Assembly: GCF_900108035.1 (NCBI RefSeq)
Contig: NZ_FNVS01000020.1
Coordinates: 1-59,680 of the forward strand
Direction: 5' to 3'
From: Parabacteroides chinchillae
GTDB lineage: Bacteria; Bacteroidota; Bacteroidia; Bacteroidales; Tannerellaceae
DNA: 59,680 nt
In this document: piece by piece, positions 17,858-27,504 of the stretch
Layout: each line of letters opens with the position of its first letter
Position numbering within the stretch: the first letter of the stretch is position 1
Program-made: the position numbers and the translations under genes
The notes under the pieces: generated by a model
Told to the model about the DNA's origin: nothing
Databases searched by the model: none
The model's input: the letters and a program-made list of their open reading frames with translations, nothing else

Positions 17858-18595
17858 ATGTCAGACAGTATTGTTATTATTCCTACATATAACGAGAAAG
17901 AAAATGTAGAAAATATCATCCGTGCCGTGTTTGGTTTGGAGAAAGAATTTAATATTCTGATAATCGATGATGGTTCTCCGGATGGAACTGCCGGCATTGT
18001 GAAAGGTTTGCAGAACGAATTTCCAGAACGTCTTTTTCTTGTAGAACGTCAAGGCAAGCAAGGTTTGGGTACAGCATATATTTGTGGCTTCAAGTGGGCT
18101 ATTGAGCATAAATATGATTTTGTGTTTGAGATGGATGCAGACTTTAGCCATAATCCGAATGATTTGCCAAAATTGTATGCGGCATGTACCGGACAAGGAG
18201 CCGATGTTGCTGTAGGTTCCCGTTATTGTAATGGAGTAAATGTTGTAAACTGGCCTTTAGGACGTGTGCTGATGTCTTATTATGCTTCTGTATATGTCCG
18301 TTTTGTTACGGGTATGAAGGTGCAGGATACAACAGCAGGATTTAAGTGTTACCGCCGCGAAGTTCTGGAAACAATGGAACTGGATAAAATTCATTTTAAG
18401 GGATATGCTTTCCAAATTGAAATGAAATTTACAGCTTATAAATGCGGATTCAAGATAATTGAAGTTCCTATTATCTTTATCAATCGGGTTTTAGGTGTTT
18501 CTAAAATGAATTCTTCTATATTTGGTGAAGCTTTGTTTGGGGTATTAAAGCTTAAATGGTGGAGTTTCTTTAGAAAATATCCTAAACGGAAATAA
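17858..18595 (+). CDS. Polyprenol monophosphomannose synthase (DPM1-like GT2)
   Basis: This 245-residue family 2 glycosyltransferase is of the dolichol-phosphate mannose synthase type. It is expected to move mannose from GDP-mannose to a polyprenyl phosphate at the inner leaflet. The nucleotide-binding start (IIPTYNEKENVENI), IIDDGSPDGT, and the metal-binding DADFSHNP motif are all present. There is no C-terminal membrane domain, as in the soluble DPM1 class, so it would bind the membrane only peripherally. It is followed by dihydroorotase on the same strand after a 72-bp gap that contains imperfect repeats. Confidence 0.85.
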   Translation: MSDSIVIIPTYNEKENVENIIRAVFGLEKEFNILIIDDGSPDGTAGIVKGLQNEFPERLFLVERQGKQGLGTAYICGFKWAIEHKYDFVFEMDADFSHNPNDLPKLYAACTGQGADVAVGSRYCNGVNVVNWPLGRVLMSYYASVYVRFVTGMKVQDTTAGFKCYRREVLETMELDKIHFKGYAFQIEMKFTAYKCGFKIIEVPIIFINRVLGVSKMNSSIFGEALFGVLKLKWWSFFRKYPKRK

Positions 18596-18612
18596 TTAAA
18601 GTATAAACTTAT

Positions 18613-18667
18613 AAATGATCCCGATCATTTTTATAAATCATCAGGATCATTTTATAAAATCATCGGG
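18613..18667. repeat. Imperfect ~23-bp repeats upstream of dihydroorotase
   Basis: Three degenerate units follow each other between the mannosyltransferase stop and the dihydroorotase start. The first is 18613-18637, built on ATGATCCCGATCATTTTTA; the second starts near 18638 (TCATCAGGATCATTTTA), and the third near 18660 (TCATCGGGAT). The first unit matches 46553-46577 over 25 bp with one mismatch. ATGATC-CC-GATCAT is itself palindromic. Confidence 0.7.
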
Positions 18668-20023
18668 ATGAAAATGAATAAGGTGTTAATCCATAATGCT
18701 CGCATCATTAACGAAGGCCGTATATTTGACGGCTCCGTGATGATAGATGGTGATAAAATTGCTGCAGTTTATGAAGGTCAAATATCGGATGCCGTTAGGT
18801 CGGAAGCAACGGAAGTTATTGATGCTACCGGAAAATGGCTATTGCCAGGTGTGATAGATGATCAGGTTCATTTTCGTGATCCGGGATTGACGCATAAAGG
18901 TGATATGGGCACGGAAAGCCGTGCTGCAGTTGCCGGAGGTGTTACTACTTTCATGGATATGCCGAATACCAAACCTCAGACTACGACAATTGCCGACTTA
19001 GAATGGAAGTTTAATAGGGGGGCAGAAGTATCGGTAGCTAATTATTCATTCTTTTTTGGCGGCACGAACGACAATATGGATGAAATCCGTAAATTAGATC
19101 GTAGCCGTATTCCTGGTTTAAAGCTATTTCTTGGTTCGTCTACCGGAAATATGCTGGTTGATAAAAAAGAATCTTTGGAGCGGATATTTGGAGAAGCAGG
19201 TATGTTGATCGCTATCCATGCAGAGGAAGAGGAAGTGATAAAAAGAAATATTGCTTACTATACGGGAAAATATGGTGATGACCTGGATATTTCTTTCCAC
19301 AGTAAAATTCGTAATGAAGAGGCTTGTTATGCTTCTTCGGCTAAGGCAGTGGAGCTTGCTACGCGTTTGAATTCCCGTTTACATATATTGCATTTGTCTA
19401 CAGCAAAGGAACTGACGTTATTAGATAATAGTAAACCCCTTAATGAAAAGAAAATTACAGGAGAAGTCTGTGTGCATCATTTATGGTTCCATGATGGAGA
19501 TTATGCCTTGTTTGGTAATCGTATCAAATGGAATCCTTCTATAAAAACTCTGGAAGATCGTGAAGCTTTACGAGCTGCCGTTAATGATAATACAATCGAT
19601 ATTATTGCAACAGACCATGCTCCGCATCTTCCGGCCGAGAAGGAAGGCAGTTGTTTGAAAGCTGCTTCCGGCGGACCTCTTGTTCAACATTCATTGATTG
19701 TAATGCTGGAATTGGCGATGGAAGGCCGTTTTACATATGAGAAAGTTGTGGAAAAAATGGCTCACATGCCGGCTGATTTATTCCATATAGAAGAGAGAGG
19801 ATACATCCGTCCCGGTTATTATGCCGACTTAGTATTGGTTGATCCTCAATCTGCATGGACTGTCTCAAAAGATAATATATTATATAAATGCGGATGGTCG
19901 CCTTTTGAAGGTTATACTTTCCACCATGCCATATGGAAGACTTTTGTTAATGGGCAGTTGGCATATAGCGATGGCCGCATAAATGACTCTGTTCGCGGTA
20001 TGGAAGTAAAATACAATAATTGA
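18668..20023 (+). CDS. pyrC: Dihydroorotase
   Basis: The 451-residue amidohydrolase cyclises carbamoyl-aspartate to dihydroorotate in pyrimidine synthesis. It belongs to the long (class I, allantoinase-like) dihydroorotases. The HxR metal site is [10 protein letters not shown] near residue 64-73. Further zinc ligands appear as IHAEEE and LHILHLSTA, and the catalytic Asp in ATDHAPH. The stop abuts the convergent queE stop with no spacer. A stem-loop (CAGCTTG/CAAGCTG, 20039-20060) lies inside the end of queE and could end transcription here. The first of two possible starts (MKM) was kept. Confidence 0.9.
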   Translation: MKMNKVLIHNARIINEGRIFDGSVMIDGDKIAAVYEGQISDAVRSEATEVIDATGKWLLPGVIDDQVHFRDPGLTHKGDMGTESRAAVAGGVTTFMDMPNTKPQTTTIADLEWKFNRGAEVSVANYSFFFGGTNDNMDEIRKLDRSRIPGLKLFLGSSTGNMLVDKKESLERIFGEAGMLIAIHAEEEEVIKRNIAYYTGKYGDDLDISFHSKIRNEEACYASSAKAVELATRLNSRLHILHLSTAKELTLLDNSKPLNEKKITGEVCVHHLWFHDGDYALFGNRIKWNPSIKTLEDREALRAAVNDNTIDIIATDHAPHLPAEKEGSCLKAASGGPLVQHSLIVMLELAMEGRFTYEKVVEKMAHMPADLFHIEERGYIRPGYYADLVLVDPQSAWTVSKDNILYKCGWSPFEGYTFHHAIWKTFVNGQLAYSDGRINDSVRGMEVKYNN

Positions 20024-20569
20024 TTATTGGATGTGTATCAGCTTGTGGGTTTGCAAGCTGAGTTTCCATTTGGGATGTGCTAGTATATAGTCTACCACTT
20101 CTTTCGTGTTTTTGCAAGAGCAAGGCTGCAAATAATGATGTTGTGCCGGAAGTTCAAGATAGGGTGATACATCTTGTCCGGTATAAACTACTTTTACTTC
20201 ATCCATGCGGTTTAGTAAAACCGGTGCGTCTTGTTTAGGAGAACAGGTTACCCAGTCTATAGATGCGGGAATGGAGCGAGTTCCGTTAGTTTCGATACAA
20301 ACTATTTTCCCGGCCTGATGTAATTGTTTAATAAAAAGGTCATCTATCCATAAAGATGGTTCTCCTCCTGTTAAAATTACCATGTTGGCAGGATAACCGT
20401 CAATCGTTTGCAGAATATCTTTGTCAGACATTAATTCTCCTGATTCATGCTGTGTGTCGCAAAAATTACATTTTAAATTGCATCCGGAAAAACGAATGAA
20501 TATGGCAGGAGTTCCTGCATGAAATCCTTCTCCTTGCAGGCTGTAGAAAATTTCATTAATCTTTCTCAT
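20024..20569 (-). CDS. queE: 7-carboxy-7-deazaguanine synthase (radical SAM)
   Basis: The 181-residue enzyme converts carboxytetrahydropterin to 7-carboxy-7-deazaguanine in queuosine precursor synthesis. The radical-SAM cluster ligands are Cys30, Cys34 and Cys37 in SGCNLKCNFCDTQ, and the SAM-binding GGEP motif (ILTGGEPSLW) follows near residue 68. The N-terminal EIFYSLQGEG is diagnostic of QueE. The start overlaps the end of queD by 14 bp, indicating a two-gene operon. Neither queC nor queF is in the window. Confidence 0.92.
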   Translation of the reverse strand: MRKINEIFYSLQGEGFHAGTPAIFIRFSGCNLKCNFCDTQHESGELMSDKDILQTIDGYPANMVILTGGEPSLWIDDLFIKQLHQAGKIVCIETNGTRSIPASIDWVTCSPKQDAPVLLNRMDEVKVVYTGQDVSPYLELPAQHHYLQPCSCKNTKEVVDYILAHPKWKLSLQTHKLIHIQ

Positions 20570-20888
20570 AAATAGCAGTGTTTCCTTCCGACTCTTGAAT
20601 TTCTACTTTAAAACACGAATGCAGTTGATCACATATCCATCGGGCAATGTTTTCTGCCGTAGGATTAAATGGCAGTATTTCGTTTAGGTTTTGATGATCA
20701 AGAGTTGATTTTACAATCTTTTTTATGTGACTGAAATCTATCACCATGCCGTCGGCATTTAATTCTTTGGAACGACAGTAAACTGTGATAATCCAATTGT
20801 GACCGTGCAGATTTTCACATTTACTGGGGTAGGAGAGTCTGAGGCTATGGGAAGCCGATATCTCCATGCGTTTAATAACTGTGTACAT
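20556..20888 (-). CDS. queD: 6-carboxytetrahydropterin synthase
   Basis: The protein has 110 residues when started at 20888. The longer frame to 20945 would begin at or before the expected transcription start and adds no conserved sequence. It makes 6-carboxy-5,6,7,8-tetrahydropterin from dihydroneopterin triphosphate. The zinc ligands are His14, His28 and His30 (SASHSL and LHGHNW), the catalytic Cys is Cys24, and the Asp64-His65 pair and Glu99 of the QueD active site are present. It forms an operon with queE. Confidence 0.9.
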   Translation of the reverse strand: MYTVIKRMEISASHSLRLSYPSKCENLHGHNWIITVYCRSKELNADGMVIDFSHIKKIVKSTLDHQNLNEILPFNPTAENIARWICDQLHSCFKVEIQESEGNTAIYEKD

Positions 20889-20941
20889 ATAGAAATTTTT
20901 ATAAGTTTGAAATCTGCATCTAATGTCACCTTGATGCAGGC

Positions 20942-20950
20942 ACAAAGATA
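20942..20950 (-). promoter_or_regulatory. -7 promoter element for queD-queE
   Basis: The minus strand reads TATCTTTGT, a full TAnnTTTG match, 54 bp before the chosen queD start and just after the stop of the histidine kinase gene. Confidence 0.55.
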
Positions 20951-20964
20951 TAAAAAATTACGCT

Positions 20965-22086
20965 TTATTCATTTTGGTTTAATGCTTTCATCGAGAAATG
21001 GAAAGTTGTACCTTTTCCTTCTTCCGATTCAAACCATAGTTTCCCGTCATGTAATTCAACAAAATCTTTACATAACATCAAGCCAAGGCCAGAGCCTTTT
21101 TCATTGTTTGTTCCGTAGGTCGTAAAATGGGTGCTTTGATTAAGTAATTTGGCTTGATTTTCTTTTTTGATGCCTTTGCCGGTATCTTGAATAGTGATAA
21201 TAACAAAGTCTCCATCGGTTTTACTTTTTATAGTGATAGTTCCACCTTCAAAACTGAACTTTAAAGCATTGGAAATTATATTACGGACAATGGTTTTCAA
21301 CATATCAATATCTACGGATCCCATTAGTTCGTTATCAAGTCCTTCTAATAGAATATTGACGCCTTTTTGAGCCGCCATAGGAATATACATTTCTGCTGTA
21401 CTTTCAATGATAGAATTGATTTCAGTCGGTTGTTTGTATATTTTTTGTTTGTTTAACCTGTTCTTGGCCCATTTTAATAAATTATCAAGTAAAAGGAATA
21501 TTTCTTCTGATGTTTTGTTCATCATCTGAAGCATTTCAAATACTTCATCACCTACTTTTTCTTTATCTACCATCATTAGAATGGCATTATTCATCATTTT
21601 TAAAGAGCCAAGAGGCGAACGTAAATCATGTGCTATTACAGAATATAACGTATCGCGTGATTCTATTGTACTTTCTAATTCTTGTTTGATTCGTTTAATA
21701 CTGTATAGTTCGTAACGGTGAGCAACTCGCTTTACTAATTCTTCACGTTGAAAAGGTTTGGTTACATATTCGGTTGCTCCTAACTGGTATCCTTTTACAA
21801 TACTCTGCATGTCACTTAAAGCAGACATAATAATTACAGGAATATTGTTTGTTTCCGGATTGCTTTTTAAATGTTGAAGCACTTCATAACCATCCATTTC
21901 CGGCATCATAATGTCAAGCAGGATAAGGTTAGGATGTCTTTCTTGAGCAAGGCGCAAAGCTTTTGCTCCACTATCGCAAGTAAGAAGAGTATATCCTTCC
22001 TTTTTTAGTATAGCTTGCACTAACATGACGTTTGTTGGTACGTCATCTACGATTAAAACTGTATAGTCTGATGCCAAGTTGTTCAT
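20965..22086 (-). CDS. Soluble hybrid response regulator / histidine kinase
   Basis: The 373-residue protein has a receiver domain first (phospho-acceptor Asp58 in LLDIMMPEMDG, Lys110). A linker helix follows, then a HisKA dimerisation domain (His153 in VIAHDLRSPLG) and a HATPase_c domain with N, G1 and G2 boxes (NIISNALKFSF, DTGKGI, GSGLGLML). There is no membrane segment or periplasmic sensor, so its input probably comes through the receiver domain from another kinase. It sits directly downstream of the exopolysaccharide locus but has its own promoter element. The single-domain regulator at the other end of the locus is a possible partner. Confidence 0.88.
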   Translation of the reverse strand: MNNLASDYTVLIVDDVPTNVMLVQAILKKEGYTLLTCDSGAKALRLAQERHPNLILLDIMMPEMDGYEVLQHLKSNPETNNIPVIIMSALSDMQSIVKGYQLGATEYVTKPFQREELVKRVAHRYELYSIKRIKQELESTIESRDTLYSVIAHDLRSPLGSLKMMNNAILMMVDKEKVGDEVFEMLQMMNKTSEEIFLLLDNLLKWAKNRLNKQKIYKQPTEINSIIESTAEMYIPMAAQKGVNILLEGLDNELMGSVDIDMLKTIVRNIISNALKFSFEGGTITIKSKTDGDFVIITIQDTGKGIKKENQAKLLNQSTHFTTYGTNNEKGSGLGLMLCKDFVELHDGKLWFESEEGKGTTFHFSMKALNQNE

Positions 22087-22127
22087 CTGATTTAGTAGAT
22101 TTCTTGATATTCAAAAAGTATCAATAC

Positions 22128-22136
22128 ACAAAAGTA
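22128..22136 (-). promoter_or_regulatory. -7 promoter element for the hybrid kinase
   Basis: The minus strand reads TACTTTTGT, a full TAnnTTTG match, 42 bp before the kinase start. Confidence 0.5.
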
Positions 22137-22181
22137 TTAAATATGTTGATATGTTTGAATGTTTTTACTCTCATTTTGTAT

Positions 22182-23375
22182 TTATTTTTTCAAATTGTTT
22201 CTCTTAGCCTTTATCCAAGCGCCATTGCCTTTGTTTTTCTTGAGGTAGAAAAAACCTTTTATAACGTTAATGTTCATGAATAAGAAATAATATGGTATGA
22301 AGAGCGATTTACTCCTTAATTGACGTTGTTCAAACTGATAACCTGCATAAGCCATTATATAAAACAGAGTTTGTAAAATAAATATAGCTGTATAAAATAA
22401 AGAACCTTTGATAAGTAAAAGATTTAGGGGTATAAGTATAAACAGAAATAGAGGAGTGATTGTCCAACGTAAAACACGATGACTGATGTATTGAAAGCTT
22501 AATGTTCTGAAACGGAAAACATTCAATAAACTGCGTAAACGCCAGATCGACTGCAGTCCTCCGGCAGCGATACGCATTTTACGCTTTTCTTCTTCCTGCA
22601 TGTTAAGGGATGCACTTTCTATGGCATAGGCATTTTTGCAATAAGCAATTTTGTACCCTTTTTGTGCAATTCGTAGGGACAGAATGAAATCGTCAAGCAA
22701 AGTATCATCCGGCATTTGTTCAAATAAATTTGTCCGGATTGCAAATAATTCACCTGCAGCTCCAACTGCCGAATACAGCCGGAAATCCAAATCTTTTAAA
22801 GTCGATTCATATTTCCAATAAATACCTTCGCCGGCTGTTGCACCTTGTTTTGCTTGTATTTCAACACGTTTTTCTCCGGCCACACAACCTACTTTTGAAT
22901 TAGAAAAGCATTTGATAATTTCAGTTATAGCATCTTTATTCAACATTGTATTGGCATCGGTAAATACAATAAAAGGTGTTGTTACGAATTTTATTCCGCG
23001 GTTGAGTGCAGCTGTTTTTCCTTGACGTTTAGGTTGATATAATGTAGTTACTTCCGGATATTTACTTAATAAGTTATTCGTATTGTCTGTTGAACCATCA
23101 GTAATCCAAATGATTTTCAGTTTATCTTTTGGATATGCCAAAGCTTGACAATTCATCATTTTATCACGGATAATATCTTCTTCGTTATATGCAGCAATGA
23201 ACAATGTAACTTCCGGTAAGATTTCCGGGGCTTGGAAAGAGTCTGATTTTCCGTAGAATAATTCTTTTACTTTTACAAGTATGAATAGTAATATGCCATA
23301 TCCCAGATATGTGTAAAAAACAAGGAAAACAGCAAACCAGAATAGTATTTCAATTATAAGCCGATAGTTTTCCAT
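22182..23375 (-). CDS. Membrane-bound family 2 glycosyltransferase
   Basis: The 397-residue enzyme has an N-terminal membrane helix (about 8-35), a GT2 catalytic domain, and three to four C-terminal membrane segments. Motifs are LFIAAYNEEDII, WITDGSTDNT, FTDANTM (the DxD-like site), and LLDDFILSLR. This layout is that of inner-membrane, cellulose-synthase-like glycosyltransferases. It is the last gene of the polysaccharide locus and overlaps the preceding GT2 by 26 bp. The sugar and linkage cannot be told from sequence. Confidence 0.8.
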   Translation of the reverse strand: MENYRLIIEILFWFAVFLVFYTYLGYGILLFILVKVKELFYGKSDSFQAPEILPEVTLFIAAYNEEDIIRDKMMNCQALAYPKDKLKIIWITDGSTDNTNNLLSKYPEVTTLYQPKRQGKTAALNRGIKFVTTPFIVFTDANTMLNKDAITEIIKCFSNSKVGCVAGEKRVEIQAKQGATAGEGIYWKYESTLKDLDFRLYSAVGAAGELFAIRTNLFEQMPDDTLLDDFILSLRIAQKGYKIAYCKNAYAIESASLNMQEEEKRKMRIAAGGLQSIWRLRSLLNVFRFRTLSFQYISHRVLRWTITPLFLFILIPLNLLLIKGSLFYTAIFILQTLFYIMAYAGYQFEQRQLRSKSLFIPYYFLFMNINVIKGFFYLKKNKGNGAWIKAKRNNLKK

Positions 23376-24270
23376 AGGTATTATTTTTGATTACAAATAT
23401 GAGCCCGCTCATTGTCCCTTTTATTAGCGGGGTAATTAGATTAACTTTATTATTCATTACATATGTAATGAATCGTTTTAGAAAAACGATTGTTGACTGG
23501 TAAATGTAAGATGCTATTTTGTCGGTTTTTTTGTCAATCGTTCTTTGAGCATAGATGAACCGGCTGCGTGTGTGGTAATATACTTGTAATGGGCTTTGCT
23601 GGCCTACACTGGCACTTTCTTTATGTCCGATTTTTGCCAGTGGTTCATACCAGATGCTAAATCCGGCTTTATGCATATATGTGCACCAATCCAGTTCTTC
23701 ATAATATAGGAAATAATATTCAGGCATTATTCCATATTTTTCGATATCGGAAGAACGGATAATCATGGCAGCACCATGTGCAAATGTGGTTTCCTGTGCT
23801 TCGTCAAATTGTCCATTGTCTATTTGTTGATATCCGATAGCTTGATTTCTGAGAGTAATTAAACTCATTGGTGTTGTACCGGCATATTGGATTCTTTTAA
23901 TTTCCGGCCAGCAGACAAGTTTAGGGGATACACATCCTATTTTTTTATCACTTTCTAGACGTTTGATTAAAATGGATAATACTGGCTGTGATATGATTGT
24001 ATCATTATTTAAAAAGAATAGATATTTGCCGGTTGCCTGTTTTATTCCCAAATTATTTCCTCCGGCAAATCCTAAATTTTGATCGCTTCTTATAGTTACA
24101 ATGGCAGGATATTTTTCTTTAAGCATCCTGTCTTCACGTTGTTTGGATGCATTGTCGACTACAATTAACTCATACGGATGATTTTCATTCTTTAACAAGG
24201 ATTCAATAAGCTCACATGTGTCGGCAAATCCATTGTAATTAACTGTGATTATTGAGACTTTGTTATTCAT
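23350..24270 (-). CDS. Family 2 glycosyltransferase
   Basis: This is a 306-residue soluble or peripheral GT2 of the rhamnosyltransferase-like group. It opens with SIITVNYNGFADT, has VVDNASK, NLGFAGGNNLGI, and the metal site FFLNNDT, and ends with the acceptor-side motif YYEELDWC. It overlaps both neighbours (26 bp downstream, 8 bp upstream), so the three genes 22182-25429 are a tightly coupled unit. The acceptor is unknown. Confidence 0.82.
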   Translation of the reverse strand: MNNKVSIITVNYNGFADTCELIESLLKNENHPYELIVVDNASKQREDRMLKEKYPAIVTIRSDQNLGFAGGNNLGIKQATGKYLFFLNNDTIISQPVLSILIKRLESDKKIGCVSPKLVCWPEIKRIQYAGTTPMSLITLRNQAIGYQQIDNGQFDEAQETTFAHGAAMIIRSSDIEKYGIMPEYYFLYYEELDWCTYMHKAGFSIWYEPLAKIGHKESASVGQQSPLQVYYHTRSRFIYAQRTIDKKTDKIASYIYQSTIVFLKRFITYVMNNKVNLITPLIKGTMSGLIFVIKNNTYGKLSAYN

Positions 24271-25429
24271 CCTTAGTGATACTGTGTGGTGTGTTATTAA
24301 ATCTCATATCATTATTCCTGACTCTATATAAGGAGGCTATATAACTTTTTATTAAAACGATAAATAGGAGGGGAAGTTTAAATATACTGATCATAAAATC
24401 TTTAGTATACATGCTCTTTGGTATTGCTAGTAAATAAGTTAGAGTTGTTCCAATACCTAAATAACACCATTTGACTGCAAGGGAATGGGATATTAATCCG
24501 GAAATTAGAATTAGTAGTATAATCAATATTAATCGCAAAGGTCGGGGGAATGGTATCCATTGGATACATTTATCAATATAATTGAAATTGAATTTTTTAA
24601 AATTGAAATTTTTTATCAAAGATATGAACGCTAATATCTGAGCATGAAACCAACGGGATCTTTGCCGGACTAATATTTCTTTTTGGGATGTTTTTTCGTC
24701 ATATACATAAATATCATTGGCATAGTCTACAAAAACATTTTGTGTGGCTAACAAAAGCTCTAATTCTTTGTCTTCGGCAAAAGTATAACATTGTTTCATG
24801 TTTTGTTTTAACCATGTAAAATCAAATACCATACCAGATCCAATAAGTGCTGCGGATAATCCTATATTTATATGTCCTTTGCGAAAAACGGTATTGTTTA
24901 TTTCTTCTGCTATTCCATCCCAGATAGCAATGGACGTATTATCATTCTTTTTAGTCCGGTGTGTTTGTAAGGCTTTACAGTTTTGTGTGACTTCATTTAT
25001 ACGACTGAGAAAATTTATGTCTGTAATGTTGTCGGCATCCATAATAATAACCTTATCAAAATTCCTTAGGTTTTCTAAAGCGAGCGTAAGTGATTTATGC
25101 TTCATGCTTTGTTCAAAATTTGCAATAATGAGTTTTATTGGTAGCTGTGATAATGCTTGATTTGTTGAGTCTTGCATTTGATCCGATACGACAATTACCT
25201 GATATTTATCCTTCGGATAATCCTGACACAAAAAATTTTCTATAGATTCTATTATAATTTTGTCTTCTTTATATGCAACATAGATGATTGCAAAACTTTG
25301 TTGTTTTATATTGGATTGAATATTCTTTTTTTTAGGTATAAATGAAGCGAGTGTAAAAAAGAAATCGTAGGCTGTAAATAGCGTTACAATGGTAAAAAGT
25401 ATGATGTCTATAATGAGAAAAAAATTCAT
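24263..25429 (-). CDS. Processive-type membrane glycosyltransferase (GT2)
   Basis: The 388-residue protein has an N-terminal membrane segment (about 3-28), a GT2 domain with IIMDADN, and a (Q/R)xxRW motif (VRQRSRWFHAQ). The last is typical of cellulose/hyaluronan synthase-like enzymes. Two to three C-terminal membrane segments follow. It is clearly a paralogue of the enzyme at 32705-33934: both share NN(T/S)(V/I)FRKGH, GSGM and YDEK/FDEK blocks. The coding sequence is AT-rich compared with genes outside the locus. About 180 bp of AT-rich non-coding DNA with a hairpin precede it. Confidence 0.8.
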   Translation of the reverse strand: MNFFLIIDIILFTIVTLFTAYDFFFTLASFIPKKKNIQSNIKQQSFAIIYVAYKEDKIIIESIENFLCQDYPKDKYQVIVVSDQMQDSTNQALSQLPIKLIIANFEQSMKHKSLTLALENLRNFDKVIIMDADNITDINFLSRINEVTQNCKALQTHRTKKNDNTSIAIWDGIAEEINNTVFRKGHINIGLSAALIGSGMVFDFTWLKQNMKQCYTFAEDKELELLLATQNVFVDYANDIYVYDEKTSQKEILVRQRSRWFHAQILAFISLIKNFNFKKFNFNYIDKCIQWIPFPRPLRLILIILLILISGLISHSLAVKWCYLGIGTTLTYLLAIPKSMYTKDFMISIFKLPLLFIVLIKSYIASLYRVRNNDMRFNNTPHSITKDE

Positions 25430-25524
25430 TGCGCTTTTTATGCAAAATTAAAAATAATATTTTAATAAAAAGTGAAAGATGAAGTTTAAATAGAGAAAAA
25501 AGTGTTGATATTTAAAGCCTATCC

Positions 25525-25556
25525 GGCCAATAAAAATAAAGGATTTTTTATTGGTC
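25525..25556. terminator. Hairpin in the gap between methyltransferase and GT2 genes
   Basis: CCAATAAAAA at 25527-25536 pairs with TTTTTATTGG at 25545-25554. It lies in the largest non-coding gap inside the polysaccharide locus (25430-25609) and may attenuate transcription of the last three genes. Confidence 0.4.
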
Positions 25557-25609
25557 AATTATTCAATTCAAACTTAATAACTTATACCAATTTTAATTGT
25601 TCTTCGTTT

Positions 25610-26251
25610 TTATGTAGTTATTTTGCACTGAATAATCATGTGGCACCATAGATACGGAAATCTTCCAGCTCCTTTAAATTTTATATCTTTGAAACCGACT
25701 TGTGATAATTGTCTAGATATTGTATTCCGTGACCAAAATTTAATATGCCCTCCAACCCATAATGCGCTGTAATGATAATCCATTTTTCCTGCTAATGCCA
25801 ACATGATATTTTTTAAATAGCCATGATATGGAGTAGATAAAATAAAAATTCCTTCATCATCATCTTTTTCTAAGTTGTTTTTCAGGATATTACGGACCAG
25901 AACGACAAATGATTCCGGATTATATAGATGTTCAATGACTTCTGTTGAAATAATGGTTTTGAATCGTATATTCTGTAATTTGGCAGGTAAGTTATCTGTC
26001 TCTATATTGTTCGCAAAAAAATGTCCGGGATGCTTTCTATTGGCTATAGCAATGCCTTTTTCTGAAAAATCGATGCCATAAACACAATACCCTTTATCTA
26101 TTAGTTTATTCGCAAAATAACCATTTCCACAACCAATGTCGAGAATTGGAGATCCATCTTTAGGTAACATCTTTTCAATGGGGTCACATAGATATCTATG
26201 GTAGAAAGCTGGTGCATCATCTTTCCATCCAAAATCTAAAATAGCAGGCAT
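25610..26251 (-). CDS. Class I SAM-dependent methyltransferase
   Basis: This 213-residue Rossmann-fold methyltransferase has the SAM-binding motif ILDIGCGNGYFA near residue 40 and the acidic strand YGIDFS. Post-motifs TIISTEVIEHLYNPES are in the UbiG/Methyltransf_11-23 style. Within this locus it probably methylates a sugar residue or glycan end. The coding sequence is AT-rich. No partner kinase or chain terminator domain is fused. Confidence 0.78.
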   Translation of the reverse strand: MPAILDFGWKDDAPAFYHRYLCDPIEKMLPKDGSPILDIGCGNGYFANKLIDKGYCVYGIDFSEKGIAIANRKHPGHFFANNIETDNLPAKLQNIRFKTIISTEVIEHLYNPESFVVLVRNILKNNLEKDDDEGIFILSTPYHGYLKNIMLALAGKMDYHYSALWVGGHIKFWSRNTISRQLSQVGFKDIKFKGAGRFPYLWCHMIIQCKITT

Positions 26252-26333
26252 ATTTTTATCACGAATTTATAATTTCTGTATTTGTGACAAATATAATTTA
26301 TTTTTAATAACCAGATGATTTTTTGATAGACTT

Positions 26334-27422
26334 TTATTTCAAATAGGCAGATTTAAAATAGCTCATTCCAATTTCGATTAATTTGTATATTTCTAATTCT
26401 GCTTTTCGAGTTAAAACAATTCTTACTTTATCTATCAATATGCAAGCTAGTATTATCAATAGTGCGTATAAGATGAAAGTGGATACCAGTAATATATTAT
26501 TATGGATAATTGTGTCTAAATAAATAATAGATTTTGTGCAATAAGCCCGGATATATTGGTTATCTTGTAATATATATATGGCTAAACTGGATGATGCCAT
26601 CCAATTAATCGTTTTGTTCTGAAATTTCATGTTTTTAAAGAGGAAAAAGAAAGATATGGCTGAGATAATTACAAATGGACTATTGTATGGATAGGCTAAT
26701 TGTTCAATTTTTTTGATGTTAATGTCAAGGTATCCTATACCCAATGCGATTGTAGCAATTACCAAAGATGATATAATATAAGTTGATAGGGAAATTATTT
26801 GTATGGTTTTAGGCGAATATTTTGTAAGGTCTACATATAAATAAAGATATCTGCCAATAAAATATAAATAGATGAAATTCATTATATTATATCCATTCGG
26901 GTTTATTGGGCCTCTAAATAAGTATCCGAAATAAAAAGTTAATATGGAGAGTGAAATCAAAATTTTTATATATTCTTTTTGAGACAGGTGTTGTATTGCT
27001 TTGTTAAGTATAGGAGATAATAATAATAAATATACATAAACTTGTATAAACCACAATTGTGAGTAAGAAAAAGGCATAAAAGAACAAATAAATTCTTTTA
27101 TGTTAAAATGACATCCTTCTGTGTATAATTTGCAAAAGTAAATACATACATAATAGAATATACATGTCAGATATAACTTTATAAGTTTTTGCCAGCTATC
27201 TTTTATCCCATAGTATCCTGAGATTAGTACAAAACAATTTACGGCAATTATTAGGAAAGCATTTAAGATATAAAACTGGGTATTTTGTGGATTGAATTTA
27301 ACTGTGTATAATTCCATCCCATGAACAATAAAATGATGTATGATTATATAAAACATGCAGACCAATCTAAGTAATTCTAAATTAGAGTTTCTTTGCGATT
27401 TAGTATGATTTATTGGATTCAT
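26334..27422 (-). CDS. Acyltransferase family 3 membrane protein
   Basis: The 362-residue protein is very hydrophobic, with about ten membrane segments, and fits the acyltransferase-3 (OafA/WecH-like) family that adds acetyl or other acyl groups to surface glycans. The N-terminal helix carries the family's conserved His in FYIIIHHFIVHG. The C-terminal part ends in a basic soluble tail. It is AT-rich and framed by ~82-bp gaps on both sides, unlike most genes of the locus. The acyl donor and target are not visible. Confidence 0.75.
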   Translation of the reverse strand: MNPINHTKSQRNSNLELLRLVCMFYIIIHHFIVHGMELYTVKFNPQNTQFYILNAFLIIAVNCFVLISGYYGIKDSWQKLIKLYLTCIFYYVCIYFCKLYTEGCHFNIKEFICSFMPFSYSQLWFIQVYVYLLLLSPILNKAIQHLSQKEYIKILISLSILTFYFGYLFRGPINPNGYNIMNFIYLYFIGRYLYLYVDLTKYSPKTIQIISLSTYIISSLVIATIALGIGYLDINIKKIEQLAYPYNSPFVIISAISFFFLFKNMKFQNKTINWMASSSLAIYILQDNQYIRAYCTKSIIYLDTIIHNNILLVSTFILYALLIILACILIDKVRIVLTRKAELEIYKLIEIGMSYFKSAYLK

Positions 27423-27504
27423 GATTTTTATCAGTTTATGTCGTTGTTACTATGGTAAATATAAAATTTATTGAGTTGTATATTAATGAATAATTTGATA
27501 TTAC

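Noticed and set aside
18613-18667. Possible CRISPR-like repeat array
   Set aside because: Units are degenerate, directly adjacent without unique spacers, and no cas gene is present.
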